The notes beneath the pieces are model-generated. The model was not told the DNA's origin, searched no databases, and was given only the letters and a program-made list of their open reading frames with translations. Source: Sphagnum compactum (lineage: Eukaryota; Bryophyta; Sphagnopsida; Sphagnales). Taken from it: a stretch of 64,000 nt of DNA. The stretch covers positions 21,634,875 to 21,698,874 of the forward strand of contig OZ234495.1 of assembly GCA_965153455.1 (NCBI GenBank). Direction: 5' to 3'. Shown here piece after piece: positions 35,616 through 48,943 of this stretch. A program made the position numbers and the translations under genes. Positions within the stretch are counted from its first letter, which is position 1. Each line of letters begins with the position of its first letter.

Positions 35616-38600
35616 ATGACGGATCCAAGCAATACCCATATGGGAAGCAGCAGGGAAGAAGCGATGGCGAGATATGCGCCTTTTGTAGGACCGCTAGTGT
35701 TCGTGGCATTAGGGTACATGGATCCGGGCAATTGGGCCACTGCAATCGAAGGTGGATCCAGGTTTGGCTTTGAGCTGCTGTGGGTAGTCATTCTTTCCCA
35801 CATCATGGCAGCGCTTTTCCAAATCCTCGCCACTCGCCTTGAATTGGTCACCGGGAAGCATCTTGCACAGGTTTTGCATCAGCCAGCCTTCTTCCCCCCA
35901 ATTCCATTCCCATTCCCATTCCATGCTGGAACATTCCCATAGTTTTCCATTCTGGCAGTTTTGTATTTGAGGCCTGAGAACTCGCATTCAAGCTGGAGTA
36001 TAAGCATTGAATGCAGTGCATCTTTTAACTAAACCCTAAACCCATTTAGAGTTTTGAGCTTTGGTCAGTCATCAACCCTGAGGGTTTTGTGTCTGCTGTA
36101 CCTCATGCTAGTAGTTTTGTGATTTGCACAATTGACATGTTTTTGGTGGATTTATTCTTATGGTGCCAGATCTGCAGAGATGATTATCCTCAACCTGTGT
36201 ACACTTCACTGTGGATTCTCTGTGAGATATCCATCATCGCCTCTGAATTGACCATGGTAGGAACATTGTTTTGCTCCTTCACTCATCCTTGTCTGCTCTT
36301 GTTGTACTGCTCTATCTGTATTCTGGCCGCCAGTTACAGCAGAATGAGGATTTTTGCTTTCCATGTCTTGGCTCCTGGAATGCCGATTCTTAGTGCGAGT
36401 GTATGATGGTCATATTAAGTATTAAGGGGTTTCTGTCGCCGTTTAAGACTGATACCTTCAGCTTAAGGTGGAGTGTACGTCAATTCCCATTGGTGGTCAG
36501 AGAGATTTATGGAGATAGTTGAGGGGATTGAGAGATTTAGAAGTGATGGATGGTGTGTTGAGTGATGGCAGAACATGACCCCAAACTGACTGCCATCTTC
36601 TTCATTTTGCAGGTTCTTGGGACAGCAGTTGGGTTGAACTTGCTCCTGGGGATCCCAATCCTGCCTGCTGTCTTTTTTTCAGTGTTTGATACACTGGTTT
36701 TTCAAGTAGTTTTGCCTCTTATGGTAAACTGAATCCTCCTCAACTCCAAGTTGAATTTTGAGAAATCCACAATGGTGTTGAGCTCTGCAACCTCAAAAAC
36801 AGAGGCAATGTGACAGCCACTCTTTGAGCTAGTTACGAGCAGGTTGAATGGGAAAGGTTTTTGTTTGTGATGTCAAGGGACCATGTATGCACTGGTCACA
36901 GTAGAAACTGTGGCGGTTCCTAAGATTGGACTACAGAGTAGCAAAAGCCTCACAATTGTATACACAAGTCTGATTATCTGTCTGGTAGTGACAAACACCA
37001 TCATCAGCTGCAATTCTAAATTTGGGTTCAAATTTGTGGCTTCTTCTTTCAGGGATTGCAAAGTGTGGAGTTCCTGACTCGAATTGTTGTAGGTGTAATT
37101 CTGGTATGCTTTGGGTTGGATGCACTGCTCAGCCCACCAAATGCAATGGTAATTGCTGTTGGAATGCGACCAAAGCTCCGAGGAGACACCCTGTACACTG
37201 CGATGGCATTGCTTGGGGCTAATGTCATGCCTCACACATTCTATCTTCGCTCACCACTTGCCAAGGTATTGTCATGAGAATTGGGCACTGCACATATTTG
37301 CACATGGATCTGCCAAAGCCTGCTCGTGCCTTGCAAATGTTGGCCATGTGCTTTTAACATGTTATGCCTAGTCCTGGTGAAACCAATGTTTTGACATTAT
37401 GTTGGCTTTCTGGTGGGGTGCTGTTACTGAACAGAGGCAAATCACAACAGATGGAAGCCAGTCAGTTGAAACACTATGTGAAAAGAGTATGTGGGATACA
37501 ATTGGAGCTTTTGGGTTTGCATTGGTGGCAAATGCAGTTTTGTTGATTGTTGCAGCTACCAGTTTTTACAACACGGGATTGGTGGTCCTCACACTCCAGG
37601 ATGCCCATGCACTCATGGAGCAGGTATGTTTGGAAAGACCCATCCATCCATGCATGTGTCTTGTTGAATGTTAGACCTAATTTTCCTTCATCTTGGATGT
37701 AGCTTGAAGGTTGCAGACAGAGGGAAAAACTTTGACAGAGTCGATGGGTTTGGTTTAGGACTGACAATGTTTGGTTGTATGGTGTCAATATCACTTTGTA
37801 TTCATTCACATATTTTATCTTTATATTTTGACCTTGCCTTGAGACAAACTGTAGTTCTTTTGTGCAATGCTATAAGAGCAACTCCACTGGTGGTCAGTAC
37901 ATGTCCCTTCAGCAAATTAAAATTGGATGCAGAAAAGTCAAAATGTGCCGGTTTGGCTCAGCAAAATTGTTTTGGCCCAGCATTTTTGCACAGTTAGTTT
38001 GCTGAGGCTGGTAAAAGGCACAAAAAAGTCTAACACTTGCCAGAGAAAATTGTAATCAATATGATGACTGCTGCTCCCTGTTTCTGATTGGTCAATCATA
38101 ATGATTGGTCCAGGTGGTTTGCTATTGATAGTCTCCCACATACATACTGAGCACCACTGGAGATGCTCTAAGGGTACAAGGTTTATGTGGCATTCAAGTC
38201 TGCTGCAATGATGAAATCAAATGGTTTTGAGTTCTTACAGGAATTGGATATTGGCTGTGTAGGTCTTCAGCAAGTCAATTGCACCGGCAGTTTTTGGGTT
38301 GGCAATGCTTTGTGCAGGACAGTTGTCAACACACACTGGGTCCTCAGGAGAACAGGCTGCCTTAGAAGGTTTCTTAGACACTAGGGTGCAACCCTGGATT
38401 CATCGATCAGTGTTGAGGGGAGCAGCAATAGTCCCAACAGCTTTCTGCGCCTGGCATTATGGAAATGAAGGTCTATACCAACTGCTGGTATTTGCACAGG
38501 TGCTTGTCACCCTGCTGCTTCCCTTCACAGCACTTCCTCTTATAAAAGCATCTACTTCAGAGGCTCGCATGGGTTCATTCAGAACATCTGCATTAGTCGA

Positions 38601-41600
38601 AGCTGCGGCATGGGTCTCTGTTGCCCTGGTCGTTATTGCCAACACCTGGCTGGTGTTTGGTGTGGTTCTTCAAGAAATTGATGAGTTCGCAGGCTTTGCT
38701 GCACAACTGGAACATCTTCTGGGGACAGATTCGTTTGGCAACTATGGAAGCGAGACTATGAATGCGAGCATCTTTGCTTTGACACTAGTAGGAATCGGTC
38801 TCTTTATCGGGCTTTTGGTTTGGTTGGCTGTGACACCTTTGCGGGTGGACAGGATAGCAATGGAGAGGAAGTGGGTTGAAGAGTATGAGCGGTTTGAGAG
38901 GAACGAGGTTGCTGAGAGACTCCGGATAGGGGTATCTGCACACTACGAGCTGAGTGGTCCAAAGTTCATGAATGAACAACTGTCCCGAAAAGACAATGGA
39001 GTGAAGCATGAAAGGGGTAATCATTTGTCTGCTTGGAAAGCAACATCAGCAAGGATGTCCAGAATCAGTCTTCCTGAAGAAAACGACTCCAAAATTCATG
39101 AGCTTGTGCAATTGCCGGACATTCCTGAAGTTTGTGATCAAGCACCAATACAGCCTGCTGAAGGCTTGAAGGTAGCAGATCCTCAATGGACCCCTGAAAT
39201 TTCCAGTACTTTCAAGGACTTGTCACTCTTGGAGCTTTTGAAACCTGCTGAGGAAGCTAGAGCCATTCTGGCAGAACTTGCCACCAAGGTTGTCGAAACC
39301 TCACAAGAATCACAATATGGTGAAGAGTCAGACAGTACTACTGAAACTTTTACAGTACTGGAAGTAGCTCCCCAGGACCTTGAGCGGACGAATTCAATAG
39401 GCAGCAGTTCATCTGCTGTTGTGGAAGATGACCTCTTTGCAGAACTGGATGTTATAGCTCTCCCAGAACCAGAATCCCAGGTTTTAGAAGAGGCGGAGCT
39501 GGAGGGGTTAGTAACCTCTTTGGAATCCCTTTCTGCAGAGGAGGAGCACCCCAAATGTGTGCATCTACCAGCTCAGGAAAAGATACTAGTGGCAAACACA
39601 GAAATGGTGCCGATGCCACTGCCAGCCAGTGTTGAGCAGCAGCCTGTGGATGGTCTTGTTTGTACTGCAGACAATCTGGAGTCAACAGGATCAAAAACAG
39701 CAGATGTAGTGCAGCAAGCAGTTGCTGAGCTGCTAGAGAAAGTTGATGACAAGGCTAATGGGTGGGAGAAACCTCAACCTGGAGGTTTGCTGGTGGATAC
39801 AATGGTCGCAGGAGACCTTGGTGCTAGTTCCAAATCTCTTACACACAGTGGTCCCCATTCAGTCACAAGTGTGGGAGATAGAAGCGAGACTGCAGAAGGA
39901 AATGTCAACAGCAATGGAAGTGGAAGTCTCTCCCGCATTTCAGGATTAGGACGTGCAGCTCGCCGACAGTTTGCAGCCATTCTCGATGATTTTTGGAGCA
40001 AATTGTTCGACTTGCATGGACAGCCGGTAAAACAACAGCAAGGTGGCACAGCCAATGGCAGGATCGCAGGCAGCAGAGCAGGAGCACGAGGAGCTATACA
40101 GCAGCAGCAGCAGCAGCAGGTGGATCATGGTTCATTGCCCATGCAGCCAGGCTCCACAGAGGGCTTTGACAGGGATGACTATGGCATGCTCTTGAAACCT
40201 AAACATTGCCTTCTGCTGAAAAAGGGTAGTCTTGGTGACCAAGTGAGCCAGAAGGACACCTACATGAGAGCACACTCTCATGCAGGTGCCTCAACTTCGT
40301 TGCTCTTTTCTGGACGTTCAAATGACTACTCTGGCAGGTTGGAGAACCTCTCTCCGTACACCAGTGAGAGGAAATACTCAAGCCTGCATCTCCCATTGTA
40401 TCCAGAAGAAACTCACAAGCAACCGGTGACAATCCATGGTTACCGATCTCCCTCATTTCTAGGTCGTAGTGCCAGCACTCCAAGCCCGGCATACATGGGC
40501 ACACAGGCATTCAGATCAGCATACACCCCGTCGGGCCAAGCTCTTTCACATCAGCCTCTGGGTGTTGGGGTGGAAAGAGAGAGTGACAACTACCAGTTGT
40601 ATGGCCGTAGCCTTCAAGGTGATAGTGGACTGTTGGTGCAGGATACTATCCAGTCACGTCACGCCTCTCAGCATATTATCGATTCACTTCCTGGAAGGAC
40701 TCCACTTCACTCGAGAGTGACTGAGCAGTTGCTTCTTCGGGAAGGATATGGGGGCCAGTCAGATTCAGGTCCTCGATCATGGGACTCCTTGCTTAATCAT
40801 GCAGCTCTGGATTGTCTAGTATACCGGGCAACAGGAGAGCTTGACATACCCATGGCTTTTGATCATTCTTCTCCTGCCACAAAAGGAGTGGGAGCCAGTG
40901 AGAGGGCTCCTCCGCTTTCTTTTGATCAGATCTCTCCTCCACAGTCTTATAGAGATGGGTTTTCTATTCAGTCAGCTCGGCTAGAAAATCATTCCTTATG
41001 GTCAAGACAACCCTCTGAACAGCTGTTTGGTGCTGCTCTTGATGGGAGTTCCGGTAGTGTTAGAGGTAATAATAGCCAAGCGTCAAGTCAGAATGGGATA
41101 AACAATCGGTTCACAACAGCAGTTCGCCCAGAAGGCAGCATTACCCAAAACAACAACACTGCCATGGGTTCAGCTAATAGAGTGGATTCTGAGCTTGAAG
41201 TGATTGAGAGTCTCCATTTGTGCCTCAGCAAGCTTCTGCAATTGGAGGGCTCAGAGTGGCTTTTCCGCATGGACAATGGGTCAGATGAAGATTTAGTTGC
41301 AGCTGTGGCAACTGCAGAAAAGTCAAAACTGACAGCAGCAGAGACCCATGACCAGTACAGCAGTCCTGACCAGTGGCAAGCACATAGTCGTCCCATGACA
41401 TCTCTTTTCAATAGCAACAAGTTGGCAAGGACCTTGCACAGTTGTGGTGATTCTTGCATATGGGGCAAGAAGGGCTTACTTATCAGCTTTGGAGTCTGGT
41501 CCGTGCATCGATTGTTGGAGTTGTCTCTCATGGAAAGCCGGCCTGAGCTCTGGGGGAAATATACCTATGTGTTGAATCGACTTCAGGTCTTCCACTACCT

Positions 41601-42423
41601 AAACCCTAAACCCACCTTGTTCTGTTTCACATGTTGGATATTTCATGTAGTTGATACCTCCCTCAACATGATGCAATTAGAGCCACGGGCAGCATGGCTC
41701 TAATTGGTATCATCAGGCAGCAGTTCCCAAGGATTGGATTGAAGACTTCATGCTTTCAGCCTCTTCCCAGAACTGGGTGTTACAGACTTGCACGCATGTG
41801 AGCAGAATGGTAACACCTAAATAAGACCAAGAGCACCAAATCCTACTTTCTCTGTTAGGTCAGTCAGAGTACCCATTTGTTGTGCCTTCTGTCTTTAGGT
41901 CATGTCTTGAAACTGCTCACTAAAGGGGATGGGTTTCTGTGACCAGGGCATTTTGGAGCCCGCCTTTTCAAAGCCACGTGGAGTGCCGTCACTTTGTGGC
42001 TGTTTGTTGGAACCCGGATCAGCAGAGAATTTTGGCAAACAAGGAGTTAGGGTGACTCAACAGAGGAATTATTTCCAGGACTCTGTAAATGGGGGCACTT
42101 ACAGTCCTCCGTTAGTAGGTGGATTGAGTGATATCCATGCCTGGGCCCAGGATCCTGATTCAACTAGCTTCAAAGGAAGGGGGGCTGATGCCACCCTCTT
42201 CTTGGAGATGATCAAGGAGGTTGAGGCAGCTGTTGGCTCTCGAAAGGGTCGGACAGGAACAGCTGCAGGAGATGTTGCATTCCCAAAAGGAAAAGAAAAT
42301 CTAGCATCAGTATTGAAGCGGTATAAGAGGCGCTTGACTAACAAGCCCCCTGGTTCTCTTGTTGTGGGGGGAGGAGGAGCAGGAGCAGGAGGAGGGGGAC
42401 GGAGAGGCAATGGGTATGCCTAA
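35616..42423 (+). CDS. EIN2: ETHYLENE INSENSITIVE 2 (EIN2), seven exons
   Basis: EIN2 is the ER-membrane ethylene-signalling protein whose cleaved C-terminal part relays the signal to translation control and EIN3/EIL factors. Coding exons: 35616-35870, 36170-36256, 36613-36723, 37053-37265, 37435-37623, 38263-41586 and 41947-42423. All junctions are phase 0 with GT-AG borders, giving about 1551 codons (Arabidopsis has 1294). The NRAMP-like part (about residues 15-460) shows YMDPGNWATAIEGGSRFGF in TM1, GANVMPHTFYLRS in TM6 and GQLSTHTGSSGEQAALEGF between TM8 and TM9. The long hydrophilic exon 6 has a polyQ run near residue 896. The conserved C-terminal end holds LMESRPELWGKYTYVLNRLQ, EPAFSK, RKGRTGTAAGDVAFPKGKEN and the nuclear localisation motif LKRYKRRL (about residues 1516-1523), then a Gly-rich tail. 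No break is seen. It starts at the first ATG before the NRAMP domain. Confidence 0.96.
37876..38168. mobile_element. Harbinger/Tourist-like MITE in EIN2 intron 5
   Basis: The 293-bp element has 25-base terminal inverted repeats (GAGCAACTCCACTGG at left; the complement of CCACTGGAGATGCTC at right) and a perfect TAA target duplication at 37873-37875 and 38169-38171. A three-base TAA/TTA duplication with GAGCA-type ends is typical of PIF/Harbinger-derived MITEs. Inside are GGTTTGGCTCAGCAAA and CTGATTGGTCAATCATAATG, shared with the other copies. It lies within the 639-bp intron before the largest EIN2 exon. Confidence 0.88.
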
Positions 42424-44224
42424 CCCCTTACTATTGCAGTATTCCTCCTATGCAGGGTACTGTTGGCCTCTACAAAAAAAATTAGTATCCTTGTCCCACC
42501 TGTGTGTGTCACAAGGTTAAAGACCTGACAACTGAGGACTCCTCAGTAAAGCAGTTGATCCATCTTTCTTCAATGAACTTCATTTTTGACAACTGTATCA
42601 ATTGTTGATCAGGCAGTCCATTTGCTTGCTGTTATGCATTGGACTTTGCTCAGTTTCTGAGCTACAAATGTAAGTGCTACCTCCCATAGCTGGGAGGTAT
42701 GACCCAAATCCGGTATTGTGACAGTGGCATGACTGTGTTGGATAGTCACCAATTCAGTCTTGACAATACCAGCACTGTGAAATGTAGTTGTAGTTTTATA
42801 CAAACCTTTGGTTTGATGTTGAGAGCTTTATTTTCCATCTGGGACACTAGTATATATCCTAGACAGGTCAAGTGACTGCATTGCTGTGACAGGCCATCAC
42901 ACCCACCATTCCAAGATGTGTCAAGAGTAAATTGCCAGCTTTACAGAATGCAGATTCCCCTGGCAAGTGCAAAACTGTCATGTAGATAAGCAAATTAGTC
43001 TTCAGTGGTCTATCAAAAATTGCTCTAGTGTTTTGTGGATGCAGTTTGTTTGATGTGGCTAGAAATTAGAAGAATGTTTGAGGTGACAGATCTACAAGTG
43101 GGGGGAGTACAGATTTGCCCCAAATTGAGGATCATCTGAAGCACGTGAGCAAGTCAGAGTTCAAGCCTCAGAAAAATTGGTCACCAGAGCAAATTGCCAC
43201 AATATGAGCAACTTCACATGTAGTTTCAAACTAGAGATCCTCAATAAGGTCTGAATGATACTACTACAGTTTTACTGAAACTTCCTGGCGTAAGGAGAAA
43301 GCCGGGTAATGAGGGAGGACCTTGAAAAGACCTTTTCCAGGTATAATCTACCTGCACTGATGATACTTTTTGCTGTTGGCACCATTCAAATCCACTGGAT
43401 TTTGTGACTTCCTGTGTCTCAGTTTCAGTTCTTCAGTTTTCCAGTTCTTGTTCATGACACCCAAGTTGGATTTTTTTGCTTCTTGTTTTTTGATATCTAA
43501 AGTTACACCCTTAAATTTCCAGGCTCTGTTGAAGTCAGGAGCTTCAAAGAGGTATGTACCCAATTATATGCTCTGCAAGAATTGGGTACCCAGCACACAT
43601 CACCAACATGGTCTGATTGCCTGCAGACAATCACAGTGTAGAAAAAATTTGGAATGAACTACTAAAGTCATCCTTAAAAGTCATCCTGTCTTTGGGCCCT
43701 AGTTTCAGCCTGTAATTGCTGTTTCATTCTCAATTTGAGTGTAGCTGTACAGTTTAGTGAAACTGGGTATCAGTTCACAAGATTTGCAGGATTGTTTCCT
43801 GGCAAGACTTGATTTGAATGAAGAACATGAGCCTTCGGTAAAGATGTGGATAATGCAAATCCAAAACCAGGGTGAGAAACTCCTTTGAGGACTAAGTTAT
43901 GCAACAAAACCTGTTTGGTCCATACTTTTTTTTGTTTGTGTGTTACTGTTTCCATCCTGACTTTTGATTTCCTCCCCAAATTTGGCAATACCAGGACAGA
44001 ATACCCCCAGTTTGGGGTGCTTTATGGTTACTTTATTATATGAATCTGGGGGTGAGAAGCACAGAACATGTGTAGATGAATAATTTTACACGCACAAGAG
44101 GATCAAAAGGACAGACAAAACAGGACTGAAGTTGTAGTCGGTTACACAGTCTCAGTTATACACATCTAATACTTGATGTAAATTGATGGGAAAGATCAAG
44201 GCCCTTTAAGTGTATAGTCAGTGA

Positions 44225-44542
44225 GAGCAGCTCCACTGGTGCTCAGTATGTCACTCTGGATAATTAAATCAAATGTCTAGAACTGTAACCGGAACTGCAT
44301 TTACGTGGGACTACTAATAGCAAACCACGTGGACCAATCATTATGATCGACCCAATACTGAGCCGCAATCAGATTCAATTTATTACCCTCTTTTTTGGAG
44401 GCGCACAAGTGTGTTGCGCCTTTTCCCAACCACGGCAGGGTGCAGAAAAACTAGTTGGTGAGCTAACCCTGCACATTTTGACTTTTTCGCTATATAAATT
44501 TTACTGTCTGGAGTCACATACTGAGCACCGGTGGAGATGCTC
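44225..44542. mobile_element. Harbinger-like MITE downstream of EIN2
   Basis: Ends are GAGCAGCTCCACTGGTGCTC and the complement of GCACCGGTGGAGATGCTC, matching the EIN2-intron copy. The flanking trinucleotides are TGA and TAA, a target duplication with one change. The internal GGACCAATCATTATGAT matches the CAATCATAATG word of the other copies in inverse orientation. The element is 318 bp and non-coding. Confidence 0.82.
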
Positions 44543-45668
44543 TAACAACAGATACAAGTTCAGTTTCAATGTCCAACATGGGTGTTTGGGAACAATCACA
44601 TCTTGCATTGCAATTTCCATGATACTTTTATTCAAGGAATCATCCACTCTTGAAATTTTCCCAATGCTTTCAGAACAAGACTTTTTTTGCCTTGTATCTT
44701 TCTACATGGATGTGCTTCATCAACACACCACTGGAAAGATTTTCTTCATGTGCATCCAACCAATCTTTGATAAAAATACTTAAATATGTGTTGTCCATAC
44801 CATTTAAATTTTCATAAAAAGCTAGATTTGATGAAGTATGATTTAATTTGGAAAAAATAAATGATTTTCATAATGATAACCAAACACCTTATTTATTTAT
44901 TCATTCATTCATTGTACAATTACATACTTCGTCTTTTAAAATGTACACAACCCTCATTTGGACTTGATTTACAACTTATGATATATGATGAATGTGCACA
45001 TTTTGAAAATATATTGATTAAAATTTCCTAAAACAATTTGTTTTACATTCTAAAATTTCAACTAATGCTTTGATTATATTGTGAAAAAGAGAGATTATTT
45101 TTTAAAAGTTTCTTGAGTTCATGGGTTGAATCAGAAGCCTGCCATTAAAATATTGGATATTTTTAATGTTTGATTGAAAGGTTTCTCGATCAATTTCAGC
45201 CATGGAAAATATTTAAATCAGAATTAGTTTCCATAAGGCCCATAATCATTACATATGAAAAAGCCTTCTTACATATTGATTACAAATGACAAATGAATGG
45301 TGATGGATGAACTTTGAACTTCGTTTAGTGTGATTTAAAGTGATGAATGAATTTCATCCATTTGTCATGCACTACCGTGCCAACACTTACAACTATTGCT
45401 ATCCACATACACATAAACCAAATAACATAAATAAATTTTAAATGGTGCCTCACTTTCAAACCAAAAGATTTACTCACTTACAAAACCTATAAGAATCTAG
45501 ACCTTAAACACACAATAAAATTTACATAACAATGTGCACAAACAAAACTTGCATAAGAACATGAAAAAATTACAACAACAAATTTATGTGCTTTAGAATT
45601 ATAACTCAACATTATATTCCAAATATGAAATAATATGAACTTCATTCACGCTTAAATCGATTCCAAAC

Positions 45669-45699
45669 TAATATATATATATATATATATATATATACG
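45669..45699. repeat. (AT)n microsatellite
   Basis: About 15 uninterrupted AT units followed by ACGTGTGTG. No associated element was identified. Confidence 0.9.
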
Positions 45700-47477
45700 T
45701 GTGTGTTAATTTTAGACTAAGTTATTAATTTGAACTTTTCCAACTTGGTTCTATAGGATCAAATTTTATGTTACATTTGAGGCAAAACATTGTAAACATA
45801 TAGTGAGTCAAAACATTATTAAGTATCTATTGTTACATTATATGGTGACTTTTGAATCAAAAAAATCCTCCAAATTTTAAATTTTCAAATGATCATATGT
45901 TAAGTTTTAATTTTTAAAATGTCCAAAATTAACTAAATACATGATAAAACACAATTAATTACATTAACTCAATTTAGCACTAACTTAATTAGACTTTAAT
46001 GAGGCAGTTAAACTAACCCATTATTGATGAAAATGGATGTTCATGAATGGTGAGTGAAGTGAAGAAGGATCATTAACAATCCACTTTCATCTACCATTTT
46101 TTCAAAAGGCAAACAAAGTTCATGAAATGACCATTAATCATATTTGAAGACATGTAAATTGAATGGGAGCAGTAGAGTTAACCAAGTTTTGAACCTTCCA
46201 TTTGCATTTTTAAAATGTTATTTGTTGTTTGTAAATGAATAAGACACATAATGTGCAATATTCGTAAATGAACCAGGATTTAGAACCTTTTTGGTTTCAT
46301 TTCCGTTTATTCCTTTTGATTCTCCTTTCTTGCAATAAGATTTGTGATGTTCAACATCAATTTAGCTAAAAAGTCATATGTCAACAAGCATAACTCAAAT
46401 TCAAGTAATTTTCATTCTTACAAGTTGCAACTATTTCATCCATTACTAAATGTGAGCACGTGATTTTTCAACAATAAATATGCCAATGGGCACCCAATGA
46501 TATTTTTTTGGTTGGTATATTTTTGCCAATTTTTGACCTGAAAAATATTATTTAAACCTATTCAAAGAATATTTCATTTTAAAATGGCCAAATTCACCAA
46601 ACTTTGCCAAAAAAAATTTCAAATTGCCAATTTGATATAATAGATTCCATTAGGTAATCAAGAATACATAAGGATCTTTTTTTTAAAAAAATCATATTTG
46701 ATTTATAGCCAAATTTGGCTAAATTTCCTTACAAATAATTCTCACTTTGATTACATCACAAGATTGAAAGGAAAAGAAAAGAAACTTGATGCATTGATGA
46801 CCACCAAAAGCAATTGGTGGAATCACATACGTATGATGGTTCCATTCCATTCCCTAAACCACCCATCCTGAATATATGGGGCCCTATAATTTGCACCATA
46901 AAATCCATGGACCAAAATTAAAATTCCTTAAAACAAAGAAATGAGACAAAATACTAAAATAATGGGACCAATCAAAATTCATGGAGAGGAAGGTAAATTT
47001 TCACCCCGACACAAATATAATGTTGAGTTGGGGTGTGCTACTTCAAAAATATTCGAGGTTGACCAATGAGGGTTCAAAAGTGGGAGTTGAATGGGGCAAA
47101 AGGGTTTCATTACATACTTCATTGAAATTTAACTATTACAATTTGCATTCCATCCATTCGTTTGTTTGAAAAAACATCATACCATAACCCTCTTTCTCCA
47201 TTCATGAACTCACATATCTAAATCCTACCACATGTTTTTGTACAAGCCTTTTTTTTGTTTCCTTCCAAATAGTGCAAAATATCGGCCCAAGAATGAGGTA
47301 CCCAATAAGTAGCATAAACAATTGCAAATTTAGGTGAGCTTATCCTACATATATATGAAATCCTCCTTTAGAAACCTTGTAATAAGACCGCTAAAAATTA
47401 CATTGAAGGCATCCAAATGATGCAAAACAAAAAAACAACACAACTATGATACAACTCTTTTGGTTCATAGATGCTTA

Positions 47478-48062
47478 ATAAACCCTAAATCTCCAACTAA
47501 CTACAAACCAACTAACTTACACCACAAAGAAGATAGATAGATGATTGGGGAAGTAGCTAACCCTAAACTTCCAAATAACTAGCTACTAGGTACCTAATGA
47601 CAAGTTTCATCTTGGATGAAAATAGATAAATGCTTGAAGAGATAGCTAACCCTAGATTTCCAATAACTCTCTCTAGATGTTGGGGAAGTAGCTAACCCTA
47701 AACTTCCAAATAACTATCTACTAGGCAACTAATAACAAATTCATCTTGGATGAAAATAGATAAATTCATCCAAATGACTACTAGCAAACAAATCTCATCC
47801 TTTTGTGAAGATAGAACAAAACAACACATGGGATAACTAACCCTACAATTTCAAATAATTAACAAATAATTAAATAATAATAAAAAATTCCATACTCTGT
47901 GAAAATAGATAGAAAGATATGGTAGCTAACCCTAAATTTCCAAATTCACTAAGTAATAAACCTCATCCTGTCTGAAGAGATCTAGATGAATGACTAATGA
48001 GGTAGTTAAACCCTAAATTTCCAAATGCACTTGTACTAATACTAAACCTAAATCTCCAAAAG
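47478..48062 (+). promoter_or_regulatory. Cluster of AACCCTAAA (telobox-like) motifs upstream of the VWA gene
   Basis: The phrase CTAACCCTAAACTTCCAAAT or a close variant recurs at about 47478, 47562, 47647, 47691, 47826, 47923, 48005 and 48042. Between some copies lie repeated phrases such as CATCTTGGATGAAAATAGAT. The core matches the plant telobox AAACCCTAA, which is known to bind telomere-repeat-binding and related factors. Period and sequence drift suggest an old tandem repeat. A regulatory role is inference from its position just before the gene's 5' end. Confidence 0.5.
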
Positions 48063-48129
48063 AACTTTATCTCTACTAGTTTCAAATTTTGCTAATTTCA
48101 TCCAAATTTCATCCTCTTTTCTTGACTTG

Positions 48130-48350
48130 TGTCCTCTGTGTGTGTGTCCTTTTTCATCACAAGTTGTCACATGGAGTCACTTGCACTGAAACATCAAGAC
48201 TGTTCACACTGCCACAGTGAGGAGCTTTGTACTTGTGCTCGTGCTTGGTGCTCACGACTTCCTTGTCCAAGTGCCGACACTTTCCCCTCATTTGCTCCGA
48301 GATTTCAAGCTAGTTTCATGCTCCCATTAGTCCACTCCGCGTGAAGAGCA
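48130..48350 (+). other. Probable 5' untranslated exon of the VIT/VWA gene
   Basis: A less AT-rich segment ends at a good donor, GAGCACG|GTGAGC, after 48350. The coding start at 48944 follows a plausible acceptor in GGGTTTCAAG. Together they suggest a leader intron of about 590 bp. The transcription start is not resolved. Confidence 0.45.
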
Positions 48351-48943
48351 CGGTGAGCTTCTTCTTCTTCTTTGATTCCAATGGTAGAACGAGTTGTATT
48401 TGTAGTTCCTTCACATTCTGTCTTTGTGTGCTTTTTTTGGGGATTTGTGAGTTGGAGATGACTTTTTCTGCCCATATGAATGATAGATGATATTGGGTGC
48501 TTGAATTCTGAATTTTTTCCAGACTCCCTGCATTTTTTATTTTTTGTGTTTGAAGTTGAGATTTTGGGGAAAAATATTGGGTCTCCTCATAGGCACTCCC
48601 AAAAGGGTTCTGCTGAAAAGGATCTTGTTTTTAGTATTTGGATGTGATCTTTTTGGTGGGTGGACTCGTCATTTGTGCATTTCTTATAGAGTAAACCAAA
48701 ATGTTGTGAATAGTATGTGATGGGTGGGGGGGGAAAGCTTGTTTCCATTTGCATTTTGTGTGAAGCATGAGCAATGGGTTTTGTTTTTGTGTTGATGGTG
48801 ATGAGACCCATTGGGTGGGAGTTGACTTGCTTTATTTAGGTGTGATGTTTTAAATTTTATTTTTGGAGTATTCAATTCAATCCAAATCTAATCTATCTAA
48901 TTTGTTGACTTATCATTTCCTGTTTTGGGTTTCAAGCGGAAAA

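Larger units (their letters stand above)
42424..47477. other. Intergenic region between EIN2 and the VWA gene
   Basis: The first 1-1.5 kb after the EIN2 stop includes the 3' untranslated region, but no polyadenylation signal can be chosen with confidence. A MITE lies at 44225-44542 and an AT dinucleotide run near 45670. The remainder is AT-rich, with minor TTTA/TTCA runs near 44890, and has no supported gene. Confidence 0.45.

Noticed and set aside
39183-39554. Long minus-strand frames under EIN2 exon 6
   Set aside because: They lie opposite a strongly supported EIN2 coding exon, and their content reflects the complement of its codons.
43137-43175. Possible B-box GAGTTCAAGCCTC on the plus strand
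   Set aside because: Only the short box is present; no cloverleaf pairing or flanking duplication was found.
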